Positions 1-6,732 of a stretch of DNA of 7,107 nucleotides are shown here, one piece after another. A program made the translations under genes and the position numbers. Source of the stretch: Gammaproteobacteria bacterium (GTDB lineage: Bacteria > Pseudomonadota > Gammaproteobacteria > GRL18); assembly GCA_027076245.1 (NCBI GenBank), contig JALTKC010000107.1:1-7107 (forward strand). The letters run 5' to 3'. The notes under the pieces were generated by a model, which was given only the letters and a program-made list of their open reading frames with translations, did no database searches and was not told the DNA's origin. Position 1 is the first letter of the stretch, and every line of letters starts with the position of its first letter.

Positions 1-2989
1 ACTGCTCGATATACTGTTCGATATTTGTAAGATGCCCGGCAGCTTCATTGGCAAATATTTCCAGTAACACTGGATCAAGCTCTTCTGCTCCTTCTTCAGT
101 GCTTTTTTCTGCCTGCTGCTCCTCTGGTTCTTCTACAATTTCTTCCGCTGCTGCTGTCAGGGTATCGTCTTCTACTTTTGCCTGTCCTGCCGTTAACCAG
201 TTAATATCAAAGGAATCTCCCTTACTTAAAATATGGGCATAAGCCGCCAGACGGGAAGAGTCCACATTGGAAAGACGCTGCTGCTCAAAGGCCTTAATGA
301 TTTCCGGCAACATCTCAATACCGTTATCAATGGTCTGTTTTAACAGCTCATTGACTACAATGGTATTATCAATAATCCGATTGAGCATATTCTCGAAGGC
401 CCAGGCAAACTCACCCATTTCATAAGCGCCTACCAGCCGTCCGCTACCCTTAAGAGTATGAAAAGAACGGCGGATCTCTTTGAGCAGTTCCATGTCTTCA
501 TGATTATCACGCCATTTCGGGAACAGCTCTGAAATCTTTGCAATTTCTTCCTGGGCTTCCTCGATAAAGATTTCCATAATTTCCGGATCGATATCATCTG
601 AGGTTTCCAGTTTTTTTATATCCGGGTATTCATTAGCCGGATCGTTTTCAAGTTTAACTTCAGGGACAGCTTGTTCATCCTGATGTTCTTCAACTGAGGT
701 TTCATCTGGTGCAGTGTCTTCTGCCTGAACTGCTGGTTCAGCCTCATCAACAATATCCAGTACAGGTGTTTCGTTTTCTTCAGTATTTTCTTCTATAGCG
801 GGAGTGAGTTCTGTTAGTTCTTCTTCTGTACCGGTATCTTCTGACAGGGTTTCATCAGGTGCCTGTTCTGCAGCCTGTTCCTGGGGGTCTTCTGTCTGCT
901 CTGATACTTCTTCCGATATGAGTGCATTATCGGTATCAGCAGACTTTACTGCCGCAGTCTGGATAATGCGGTTCAGTGTTTCTGTTGCCCAGCGCAGGGT
1001 ACTGGAAATGTCATCATTCAGAGCAGCCTGATTATTACCTACCAGACTGATCATGGATTTCATCTGGTGGGCAATATCTTCCGCCTTGTCATGCTGCAGC
1101 AGTTTGACCTGCTCGGCCACAGAAGCAATGATGGTTAACAAGTTTTCCCTGGATTGCGCATTAGCCACATCATCCATCCAGGTAAACAGTGCCTGACTGA
1201 GCTCAGATTCTTCCTCTTCCTGTTCTGGTTCACGACCTAATAACTTATCAATACCGGAACGGGCCACACTTTCAATAATGGACAGATCCTGCTGCTGTTC
1301 CAGAATTGCATCCAGGTAATATTCAACAGCGGTAATGGTATCAGCTAAATACTGCTGTTGTTCCTTAGCAGGCAGCTCATCACCCTGCAATAAATTCCCG
1401 GCCACAAATTCAGCACAGTCTTTAACAATCTGACTGCCCTGTGTCCTGTCCAGCATATCCAGTACACCGGCAATACTGAGCAGACCGTTATTAGCCGCCT
1501 CAATATGTTTTTGCAGAGATTCGCTGTCTTCACCGTTTTCATGACCATCAAAAACAGCAATAATATGTTCCTTAACTTTCTGTAGTTCTGTTTTTGACTC
1601 ACCAATCACACTGTTTGATAGCTGCTGTTTCTCCTGTTCGGATATTTCCATCTGTGACAGATCCACTGACTCATCATCAGAAGCAGCGAACAGTCCACCC
1701 TGTCCCATATTGGCCAAAGAAGACTCGACAAACAGCAAAGCACTGGCCACTCCATCCAGTGCCTCCCGGGTTGACGCTTCTTCACCGTCAATAATGTCTT
1801 TTAATAATTCAACTTTTTCCTGCAGCACATTTCTTGGCGCGCTCTGTCCCAGCATGGCCAGGGTATCGGATATCTGCGACATAATGCCGATTATAGCCCG
1901 CAAATCTTCCTGCTGCTGTTCATTCTCTGCCGGGGCTTCATCTTCCCGGTAATTACGCACATAAACATCCAGCTGCTCCTTAACATAATTTAAGTCAGAA
2001 GCAATAACATCGGTAACAGCCTGCATAAGCTCTGCATTAGCGCCACCCATACTGGCTTTGGCATCTTCAAGCTCATCTTCATCCGGAATAATATCCGCCA
2101 GATGGTAGGTCTGCTTAATGGCCTCAACTAAAGGCCCGCCGGTAGCACTGTCAGGCTTTTTACTATGGGCAATATAAAACAGCAGGTTTTTTTTCAGGCT
2201 GGCTAAATCCTGCTCGAGTTCTTCACTGAAGTGTTCGGTGGACTCACCGCTGTCTATTAACTGTTTAATATAGCGATCGGCCTGTCCCAGCAATAACTTG
2301 GTTGAGGCACTCGGTTCAATCCCCTTATCCATCATACCTTCAATAAAGGCTTCAAGGAGACTGAAAAGCTGGTAGAAATTGGCGGTTTTTGAGGTTTCTC
2401 TAAGTTTGGAAACGACTTTCCTGGCTTTATTTAAACTGGCCAGACTGTTGCTGTCACGATACCAGCCCAGTAAACCGAGGTGAAAATGATGGCGGATCTT
2501 TTTTGCCAGCTGTCCCGGATCAATACCATTGTCCGGATCGGGGGTAATTTTATCCAGGCTGAGATCGGCGGAAAACAGGGCCCCTTCGGTCAACAGTTGT
2601 TCACCTCTGGATGCCCGTAGATCATTTAATAAGGGCAGCAGTACCATGGGCAGATCCCTGGCACCGCGTTCCAGTCGCTCCAGGTAATCGGGCAGTTGTA
2701 TCAAAGCCCGCATTAATACTTCAAAACTGTCTTCCCTGCGTACGACCTTATCATCATAAATGGCCTGTGAAAGCTGTTCCATTTCTTCACTGAGCAGTGC
2801 CGCACCGCCCAGTTCAAGCATATTCAGACTGCCGGAAACCTGATGCAGATAAGTAGTACAAAACTGCAATTGAGAGCTGTCTTCATCATCTTCTACAAAA
2901 GATTCAAAATGTACACGAGCCTGCTTAAGACTTTCATAAATCTCATCAATTACCCATTTCAGGCCGCCATGTTCAAAATCGGTCGCCAT
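1..2989 (-). CDS. chpA: ChpA, hybrid CheA-type histidine kinase of the Pil-Chp system (N-terminal 996 residues, 3' end outside window)
   Basis: ChpA is the cytoplasmic kinase that takes signals from the PilJ/PilI complex and phosphorylates PilG and PilH to control type IV pilus activity. The frame is open from the ATG at 2989 to the left edge with no stop, so this is the N-terminal part of a much larger protein (the P. aeruginosa protein is about 2,470 residues). Residues 1-560 resemble the FimL-like N-terminal region of ChpA, including the motif TYLHQVSGSL at 46-55 and a helix ending in VEYYL near 555. Residues 683-798 are an acidic linker. Residues 799-907 form the first canonical HPt domain, with HTLKGSGR at 844-851 and H844 as the expected phosphorylated histidine. 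A second acidic linker spans 937-970, and a second HPt appears to begin at 971 (LDPVLLEIF). The start is well supported: GGAG at 2995-2998 lies 5 bases upstream and an in-frame TAA sits at 3005-3007. The kinase core, CheW-like and receiver domains are not in the window, so the name rests on N-terminal similarity and gene order. Confidence 0.93.
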   Translation of the reverse strand, partial: MATDFEHGGLKWVIDEIYESLKQARVHFESFVEDDEDSSQLQFCTTYLHQVSGSLNMLELGGAALLSEEMEQLSQAIYDDKVVRREDSFEVLMRALIQLPDYLERLERGARDLPMVLLPLLNDLRASRGEQLLTEGALFSADLSLDKITPDPDNGIDPGQLAKKIRHHFHLGLLGWYRDSNSLASLNKARKVVSKLRETSKTANFYQLFSLLEAFIEGMMDKGIEPSASTKLLLGQADRYIKQLIDSGESTEHFSEELEQDLASLKKNLLFYIAHSKKPDSATGGPLVEAIKQTYHLADIIPDEDELEDAKASMGGANAELMQAVTDVIASDLNYVKEQLDVYVRNYREDEAPAENEQQQEDLRAIIGIMSQISDTLAMLGQSAPRNVLQEKVELLKDIIDGEEASTREALDGVASALLFVESSLANMGQGGLFAASDDESVDLSQMEISEQEKQQLSNSVIGESKTELQKVKEHIIAVFDGHENGEDSESLQKHIEAANNGLLSIAGVLDMLDRTQGSQIVKDCAEFVAGNLLQGDELPAKEQQQYLADTITAVEYYLDAILEQQQDLSIIESVARSGIDKLLGREPEQEEEESELSQALFTWMDDVANAQSRENLLTIIASVAEQVKLLQHDKAEDIAHQMKSMISLVGNNQAALNDDISSTLRWATETLNRIIQTAAVKSADTDNALISEEVSEQTEDPQEQAAEQAPDETLSEDTGTEEELTELTPAIEENTEENETPVLDIVDEAEPAVQAEDTAPDETSVEEHQDEQAVPEVKLENDPANEYPDIKKLETSDDIDPEIMEIFIEEAQEEIAKISELFPKWRDNHEDMELLKEIRRSFHTLKGSGRLVGAYEMGEFAWAFENMLNRIIDNTIVVNELLKQTIDNGIEMLPEIIKAFEQQRLSNVDSSRLAAYAHILSKGDSFDINWLTAGQAKVEDDTLTAAAEEIVEEPEEQQAEKSTEEGAEELDPVLLEIFANEAAGHLTNIEQYIEQ

Positions 2990-2994
2990 TTTTG

Positions 2995-2998
2995 CTCC
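2995..2998 (-). promoter_or_regulatory. Ribosome binding site of chpA
   Basis: GGAG on the minus strand lies five bases before the chpA ATG at 2989. Together with the in-frame stop at 3005-3007 it fixes this ATG as the only reasonable start of the large open frame. Confidence 0.75.
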
Positions 2999-3012
2999 AC
3001 AGTTTTAATGTC

Positions 3013-3033
3013 AGATACATTTTTTATGTATCT
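3013..3033 (-). repeat. Perfect 8-bp inverted repeat (hairpin) between pilK and chpA
   Basis: The arms AGATACAT and ATGTATCT at 3013-3020 and 3026-3033 are exact reverse complements around a 5-base loop that is all T on the plus strand (all A in the mRNA). The hairpin lies 25 bases past the pilK stop and 14 bases before the chpA ribosome binding site. It is AT-rich and no U-run follows it on the mRNA strand, so it is not a typical Rho-independent terminator. It could be an RNA processing or stability element, or a DNA-binding site. The symmetry is seen directly; any role is inference. Confidence 0.5.
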
Positions 3034-3058
3034 ATATAATCACTTATCATTATTATCG

Positions 3059-3937
3059 TTATTTTTTTACAAATGCCAGGGCGTTTGTAAAATCTATTTT
3101 TTTTAGTTCTGCATGAGGACTGGTCAGTGCTTCACCGGCTCCCAGTACCAGATAACCACCAGTTTTCAGACGTTTTACCAGTTGCTCAATAATCTGCTTA
3201 CGTCGTTCCCGATTAAAATAAATCAGCACATTCTGACAGAAAATAATATCCATGGGTTCCAGCAGTACTTTTTTCATATCTATAATATTAAAGGGTACAA
3301 AACAGACTCTTTTTTTCAGTTCATCCTTAACCTGGTAACGTCCGTCATGCTGCCGGTTAAAATAGTGCTCCAGATAGTCTTCCGGAACATACCGCACCTT
3401 GTATTTGTCATAAGTTGCCTTGCGGGCTGTCACCAGTGCCGGAACACTGATATCCATTCCCATAACGGCGATATAGCAGTTTCTGCTCTGTTGGGTCTGA
3501 GGTTCCGGCTGCCTGATAAACTGATCAGCAACCATCCCAAGGGTATAAGCTTCTTCTCCTGTTGAACATCCGGCACTCCAGATCTGCAGTTTGTTTCGTT
3601 GCGGTTCTGCGGCAAACAGTTCTGGTAAAATAACCTGTTCAAGGACATCGATAGAGGGTTGATGACGAAAGAAGCGGGTTTCATGAATCGTTAATCGATC
3701 CACCAGAGTCAACCATTCTCTTTGCCCATAACGCTCGGACTGTAAATGTTCATAATAGTCTGCATAATCATGCATACCAATTTCTTTCATTCTCAGGCCA
3801 AGACTGGTTTCAAGAAATGAACGGCGTTCTTTTGGGAGGTGCATACCGGTTCTGTCTTCAAGCAGATTCGTCCAGCGTTGAAACTGAATTTCATCCATTT
3901 GCTCAAAGTTTGACAGGGTATTATTAAGAGCCACCAT
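3059..3937 (-). CDS. pilK: PilK, CheR-type chemoreceptor protein-glutamate methyltransferase
   Basis: PilK belongs to the CheR family, which transfers methyl groups from S-adenosylmethionine to glutamates of chemoreceptors; the expected substrate is PilJ, encoded just upstream. The 292-residue protein matches the length of P. aeruginosa PilK. An N-terminal helical CheR domain covers about residues 15-80, followed by ETRFFRH at 86-92. The SAM-binding motif is WSAGCSTGEEAYTL at 120-133. MDIS at 161-164 fits the acidic motif of this fold, CQNVLIYF at 234-241 matches the CheR motif that usually reads CRNVLIYF, and TGGYLVLGAGEAL lies at 259-271. The ATG at 3937 is chosen because an in-frame TAA lies at 3959-3961 with no other ATG between. 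Its own ribosome binding site is weak. The gene ends with TAA, 69 bases before chpA. No TPR or other C-terminal extension is present. In P. aeruginosa this gene is largely dispensable for twitching (established knowledge). Confidence 0.93.
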   Translation of the reverse strand: MVALNNTLSNFEQMDEIQFQRWTNLLEDRTGMHLPKERRSFLETSLGLRMKEIGMHDYADYYEHLQSERYGQREWLTLVDRLTIHETRFFRHQPSIDVLEQVILPELFAAEPQRNKLQIWSAGCSTGEEAYTLGMVADQFIRQPEPQTQQSRNCYIAVMGMDISVPALVTARKATYDKYKVRYVPEDYLEHYFNRQHDGRYQVKDELKKRVCFVPFNIIDMKKVLLEPMDIIFCQNVLIYFNRERRKQIIEQLVKRLKTGGYLVLGAGEALTSPHAELKKIDFTNALAFVKK

Positions 3938-3966
3938 TAACCCGTCTGTTTTCCCAATTTACCCAT
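3937..3966 (-). CDS. Possible nine-residue leader ORF upstream of pilK
   Basis: A short frame, MGKLGKQTG then TAA, starts at ATG 3966 with AGGA at 3971-3974 four bases upstream. Its stop codon shares one base with the pilK ATG (TAATG). pilK itself has no clear ribosome binding site, so translation of this small frame could deliver ribosomes to pilK by termination-reinitiation. A frame this short can easily arise by chance; only the arrangement is seen, and expression is not shown. Confidence 0.25.
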   Translation of the reverse strand: MGKLGKQTG

Positions 3967-4029
3967 CAGTTCCTGCCCTTTATAAAAACTGCATGATGAT
4001 TAAAGTGCTGGCAAGTGTCCGGATAATAA

Positions 4030-6072
4030 TTAATCTTCATCATTGCTGGGTAAGGTAAAGCCGGCAACGGATTGTCTCAGTTCATTAGCCAGCTCTGCCA
4101 GATTACCAATGGATGCAGCTGTTTCATTAGTGCCCGCTGAAGTCTGTGTAGTAATTTCCTGTACTACGTTCATTGAGTCAGAAATGCTGACCGCTGCAAT
4201 AGACTGTTGTCTGGTGGTATCTGAAATAGCCTGAATCAGTTTTGCCAGTGAGGAAGATACATGTTCAATTTCTTCCAGTGCAGCACCCGCATTCTGTGCC
4301 AGGCGGGCTCCCTGAACCACTTCTGAAGTACTGCGTTCCATGGAAATAACTGCCTCATTGGTATCCGCCTGAATGGTTTTAACCAGGGCTTCAATCTGCT
4401 TGGTGGCATTACCGGAACGTTCTGCAAGTCGCTGAACCTCATCCGCAACCACCGCAAAGCCTCGACCAGCATCACCGGCCATGGCCGCCTGAATCGCCGC
4501 ATTTAATGCCAGAATATTGGTCTGTTCAGAAATGTCATTAATGATTTCAACGATATCACCAATTTCCTGAGAGGACTCACCCAGACGTTTAATCCGTTTG
4601 GAGGTTTCCTGGATCTGTTCACGAATAGTATCCATACCACTGATGGTATCCTGTACCACCATGGAACCTTTATTCGCAATTTCAACCGATTTACTTGCTT
4701 CATTAGCCAGGTCATTAGCGTTGGCCGATACTTCCTCAATAGAGGCTGCCATCTGGTTAACCGCCGAACTGGCTGTTGTGATCTGAGCCGCCTGCTGGTC
4801 ACTTGCTTCTGCCAGATGCATGGCGGTTGCCTGTGTTTCATGAGCCGCAGAGGATACCTGTACCGTGGTGTCGTTAATCTGGGTAACCAGGTTTCTTAAG
4901 GCGTCAATGGTATAGTTAATAGAGTCAGCAATAGCCCCGGTAATGTCTTCCGTAACCGTGGCGTGTGCGGTCAGATCACCATCGGCCAGGGCACCCATTT
5001 CATCCAGCAGCCGCATAATAGCAGCTTCGTTTTTATTATTCTGAGCCTCAATTTCATTACGCTGTTCTTCGGTTTCCCGGGCAATACGTTTTTCCTGGGA
5101 AATCAGCAGAGCGCCAATCATAAAGAACATAAATACCGTTAAACCGGCCAGAACATTACCGATTACGGACAGCGTGGTATCATTAGCTACCGCTTCCTGA
5201 TAGGTTTCACCGAGGATACCAATCTGTTCCAGCAACAGGTCTGAGTTGCTGTACAGTGCCATTGCACTATTATTAATTTCAAAGGTTTCCGGAGAACGTT
5301 CCAGAATATCGGCGACTTTAGTTTTAATGCTGTCATATAGACTGGCGATTTCCATCAGCAGTTCGACGGCTTCAGGATTATCAACTTTTTCGACACCCAG
5401 CATTTTGCTGCCATTTAACAGGGCATCCAGAACCCGCTTAAAGGTTGCAGTATCCAGACCGAAACGCTGTGCGCTCTGTGCGGCGTCACTGCTGCCGGAC
5501 ATCATGACTGAAATATTGCCGGAGATCCGTTCAATAAACATTAACTGTTGAGTAGCCAGATAAACCTGGCGGGTCGGCGCATTGGCTTCCACCAGAATTT
5601 CAGCCACTTCATTGGTCGCATTAAGCATATCCGGCATCTGCTCGTTAATAGCCTTAATGTCTTCGGTCAGAATAAGAATGGTTTCCTGACTGTTTAATAC
5701 GGTATTGATGTGTTTATTGTATTCCCGCCAGGTCTTGTTTAGCCGGTTATACGCTTCCAGGGCAGAGGGCGGCAGGGTACTTTCCCCGGTTTCCGGATCA
5801 GCCGCCTTAAGCGGCTCCATATTTTTACCAAACTCTTGCTGATATTTTTTAAGCTTGGTAAAGGCATCCTCATTACCGGCAGCAGCCAGAGTGGCCGATT
5901 TAGCCAGCCCCTGAGATAAAACCCTCTGTTCCGTTACAAGGGAAAGGTATTGGGTATCCCGGTTTTCCTTGGTAAAGGCCATCCAGTAGACCACTACCAT
6001 GGCCACCACGAACACCACCAGGAGTGTAAAGGGCATATAGACGCTCTTTCTGTTTGTAGTTTCACCTTGCAT
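4030..6072 (-). CDS. pilJ: PilJ, type IV pilus methyl-accepting chemoreceptor
   Basis: PilJ is the inner-membrane chemoreceptor of the Pil-Chp pathway; in P. aeruginosa it binds pilin and responds to surface contact. From the chosen start the protein has 680 residues, almost the same as the P. aeruginosa protein. A short cytoplasmic N terminus leads into a membrane helix at about 12-33. A periplasmic region at about 34-300 holds two helical PilJ-type sensor repeats (about 36-150 and 163-275). A second membrane helix lies at about 301-325, then a HAMP region with DGDLT at 364-368, then the methyl-accepting coiled coil. The signalling tip spans about 514-553 and includes EQTNILALNAAIQ and GRGFAVVADEVQRLAERS. 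The C terminus (LPSNDED) lacks a CheR-docking pentapeptide of the NWETF kind. A TTG two codons earlier (6078) is the alternative start; ATG is preferred because AGGAG at 6083-6087 is 10 bases from ATG and only 4 from TTG. pilI lies 90 bases upstream and pilK 92 bases downstream. Confidence 0.96.
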   Translation of the reverse strand: MQGETTNRKSVYMPFTLLVVFVVAMVVVYWMAFTKENRDTQYLSLVTEQRVLSQGLAKSATLAAAGNEDAFTKLKKYQQEFGKNMEPLKAADPETGESTLPPSALEAYNRLNKTWREYNKHINTVLNSQETILILTEDIKAINEQMPDMLNATNEVAEILVEANAPTRQVYLATQQLMFIERISGNISVMMSGSSDAAQSAQRFGLDTATFKRVLDALLNGSKMLGVEKVDNPEAVELLMEIASLYDSIKTKVADILERSPETFEINNSAMALYSNSDLLLEQIGILGETYQEAVANDTTLSVIGNVLAGLTVFMFFMIGALLISQEKRIARETEEQRNEIEAQNNKNEAAIMRLLDEMGALADGDLTAHATVTEDITGAIADSINYTIDALRNLVTQINDTTVQVSSAAHETQATAMHLAEASDQQAAQITTASSAVNQMAASIEEVSANANDLANEASKSVEIANKGSMVVQDTISGMDTIREQIQETSKRIKRLGESSQEIGDIVEIINDISEQTNILALNAAIQAAMAGDAGRGFAVVADEVQRLAERSGNATKQIEALVKTIQADTNEAVISMERSTSEVVQGARLAQNAGAALEEIEHVSSSLAKLIQAISDTTRQQSIAAVSISDSMNVVQEITTQTSAGTNETAASIGNLAELANELRQSVAGFTLPSNDED

Positions 6073-6082
6073 TTTCAATCGG

Positions 6083-6087
6083 CTCCT
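6083..6087 (-). promoter_or_regulatory. Ribosome binding site of pilJ
   Basis: AGGAG on the minus strand lies 10 bases before the ATG at 6072 and 4 bases before the in-frame TTG at 6078. The distance and the stronger codon favour the ATG, though neither spacing is ideal, so the N terminus is uncertain by two residues. Confidence 0.6.
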
Positions 6088-6162
6088 AAATCATCACTAT
6101 GTGTTTTTGTAGTATTTATTATTTAAACGGGTTTATGCTGTATTCAGCTGCTACCGGCGGCC

Positions 6163-6714
6163 CTATTTAAGAGCCACATTAAGAAAGTCCTGACTCTCAA
6201 TAAGTTTATTGAGGTTAAACACCACCCAGCTTTCACCGTTGATGTCATAACCACCCTGCATATAATTGCGCCACTGCACATCATATTGCATACGCGCATC
6301 AAACAACTCCTGGTCGAAGTGTTTCATACCGTAAATTTCATCCACAATCAGACCGGCATTTAATTTGTCTCTGGCAATGGCCAGAATACGGGTTTCCCGT
6401 CGTACTGGTGTTATTGCCTGAGACAGAAACCCCTGCAAATCAAAAATCGGCAGCAGGTTGCCGCGAATATTGGCAATTCCCCGAACCCACTCCTTGCTGC
6501 CGGGCACCTGTGATAGCTGCGGGTATTTCATAATTTCCCGGACATGCTGCATGGGTGCGACAAAGCGGTGCTTGCCGATACGAAAACCAATACCCGACCA
6601 CACGGTTTTGATTTCTTCTTCCAGCGGCAATGGTGCGGCATTCGCTCTGCTCCAGGCTTCCATTTCCTGCAGCAGCTGAATAATTTCAGCCGGGTTTTGA
6701 GGTTCAAAATTCAT
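6163..6714 (-). CDS. pilI: PilI, CheW-type adaptor protein
   Basis: PilI is the cytoplasmic scaffold that links the receptor PilJ to the kinase ChpA. The 183-residue protein (P. aeruginosa PilI: 178) has an N-terminal helix (about 8-25) and a single CheW-like domain from about 38 to 178. Family signatures include VWSGIGFRIGKHRFVAPM at 38-55, VPGSKEWVRGIANIRGNLLP at 70-89 with the IRG-x-LLPI turn typical of CheW proteins, and GLIVDEIYGMKHF at 121-133. There is no receiver or other extra domain, so it is not CheV. It starts 18 bases after the pilH stop, which supports co-transcription. The upstream Shine-Dalgarno is weak (CGGAA about 7 bases before ATG). It ends in TAG, unlike pilH, pilJ and pilK, which end in TAA. 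Confidence 0.94.
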   Translation of the reverse strand: MNFEPQNPAEIIQLLQEMEAWSRANAAPLPLEEEIKTVWSGIGFRIGKHRFVAPMQHVREIMKYPQLSQVPGSKEWVRGIANIRGNLLPIFDLQGFLSQAITPVRRETRILAIARDKLNAGLIVDEIYGMKHFDQELFDARMQYDVQWRNYMQGGYDINGESWVVFNLNKLIESQDFLNVALK

Positions 6715-6732
6715 TTATTTTTCCGTCGGCTC

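Noticed and set aside
48..242. Serine-rich plus-strand ORF
   Set aside because: It is the complement of the Glu/Asp-rich linker of chpA: GAA and GAG codons read as TTC/CTC or, out of frame, as serine codons. No ribosome binding site or family match.
804..1031. Serine-rich plus-strand ORF of 75 codons
   Set aside because: Again the antisense shadow of an acidic chpA linker; composition is fully explained by the coding strand.
1345..1605. Minus-strand ORF of 86 codons within chpA
   Set aside because: It is an out-of-frame shadow of the uninterrupted chpA frame. The same holds for the minus-strand frames at 1606-1791, 3430-3684, 4236-4502 and 4503-4841.
3013..3033. Rho-independent terminator between pilK and chpA
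   Set aside because: The stem is AT-rich and is not followed by a U-run in the mRNA; termination here would also cut the operon before chpA.
2843..3106. Plus-strand ORF spanning the chpA start and the chpA-pilK gap
   Set aside because: AT-rich spacer and antisense of two genes; the protein has no family features and no supporting start signal.
3113..3565. Plus-strand ORF of 150 codons antisense to pilK
   Set aside because: It lies entirely inside a well-conserved pilK frame, has no recognisable domain and no clear ribosome binding site.
3979..4014. Promoter for pilK from TTGCCA (4009-4014) and TATAAA (3979-3984)
   Set aside because: The spacer is 24 bases, well outside the 16-18 expected for a sigma70 promoter.
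4005..4022. Sigma54-like GG-N10-GC pattern upstream of pilK
   Set aside because: The GG/GC spacing fits but the flanking bases match the -24 and -12 consensus poorly, and no enhancer site is seen.
6076..6078. TTG as the start of pilJ
   Set aside because: Only 4 bases from AGGAG and a weak start codon; ATG two codons later is more likely, though TTG is not excluded.
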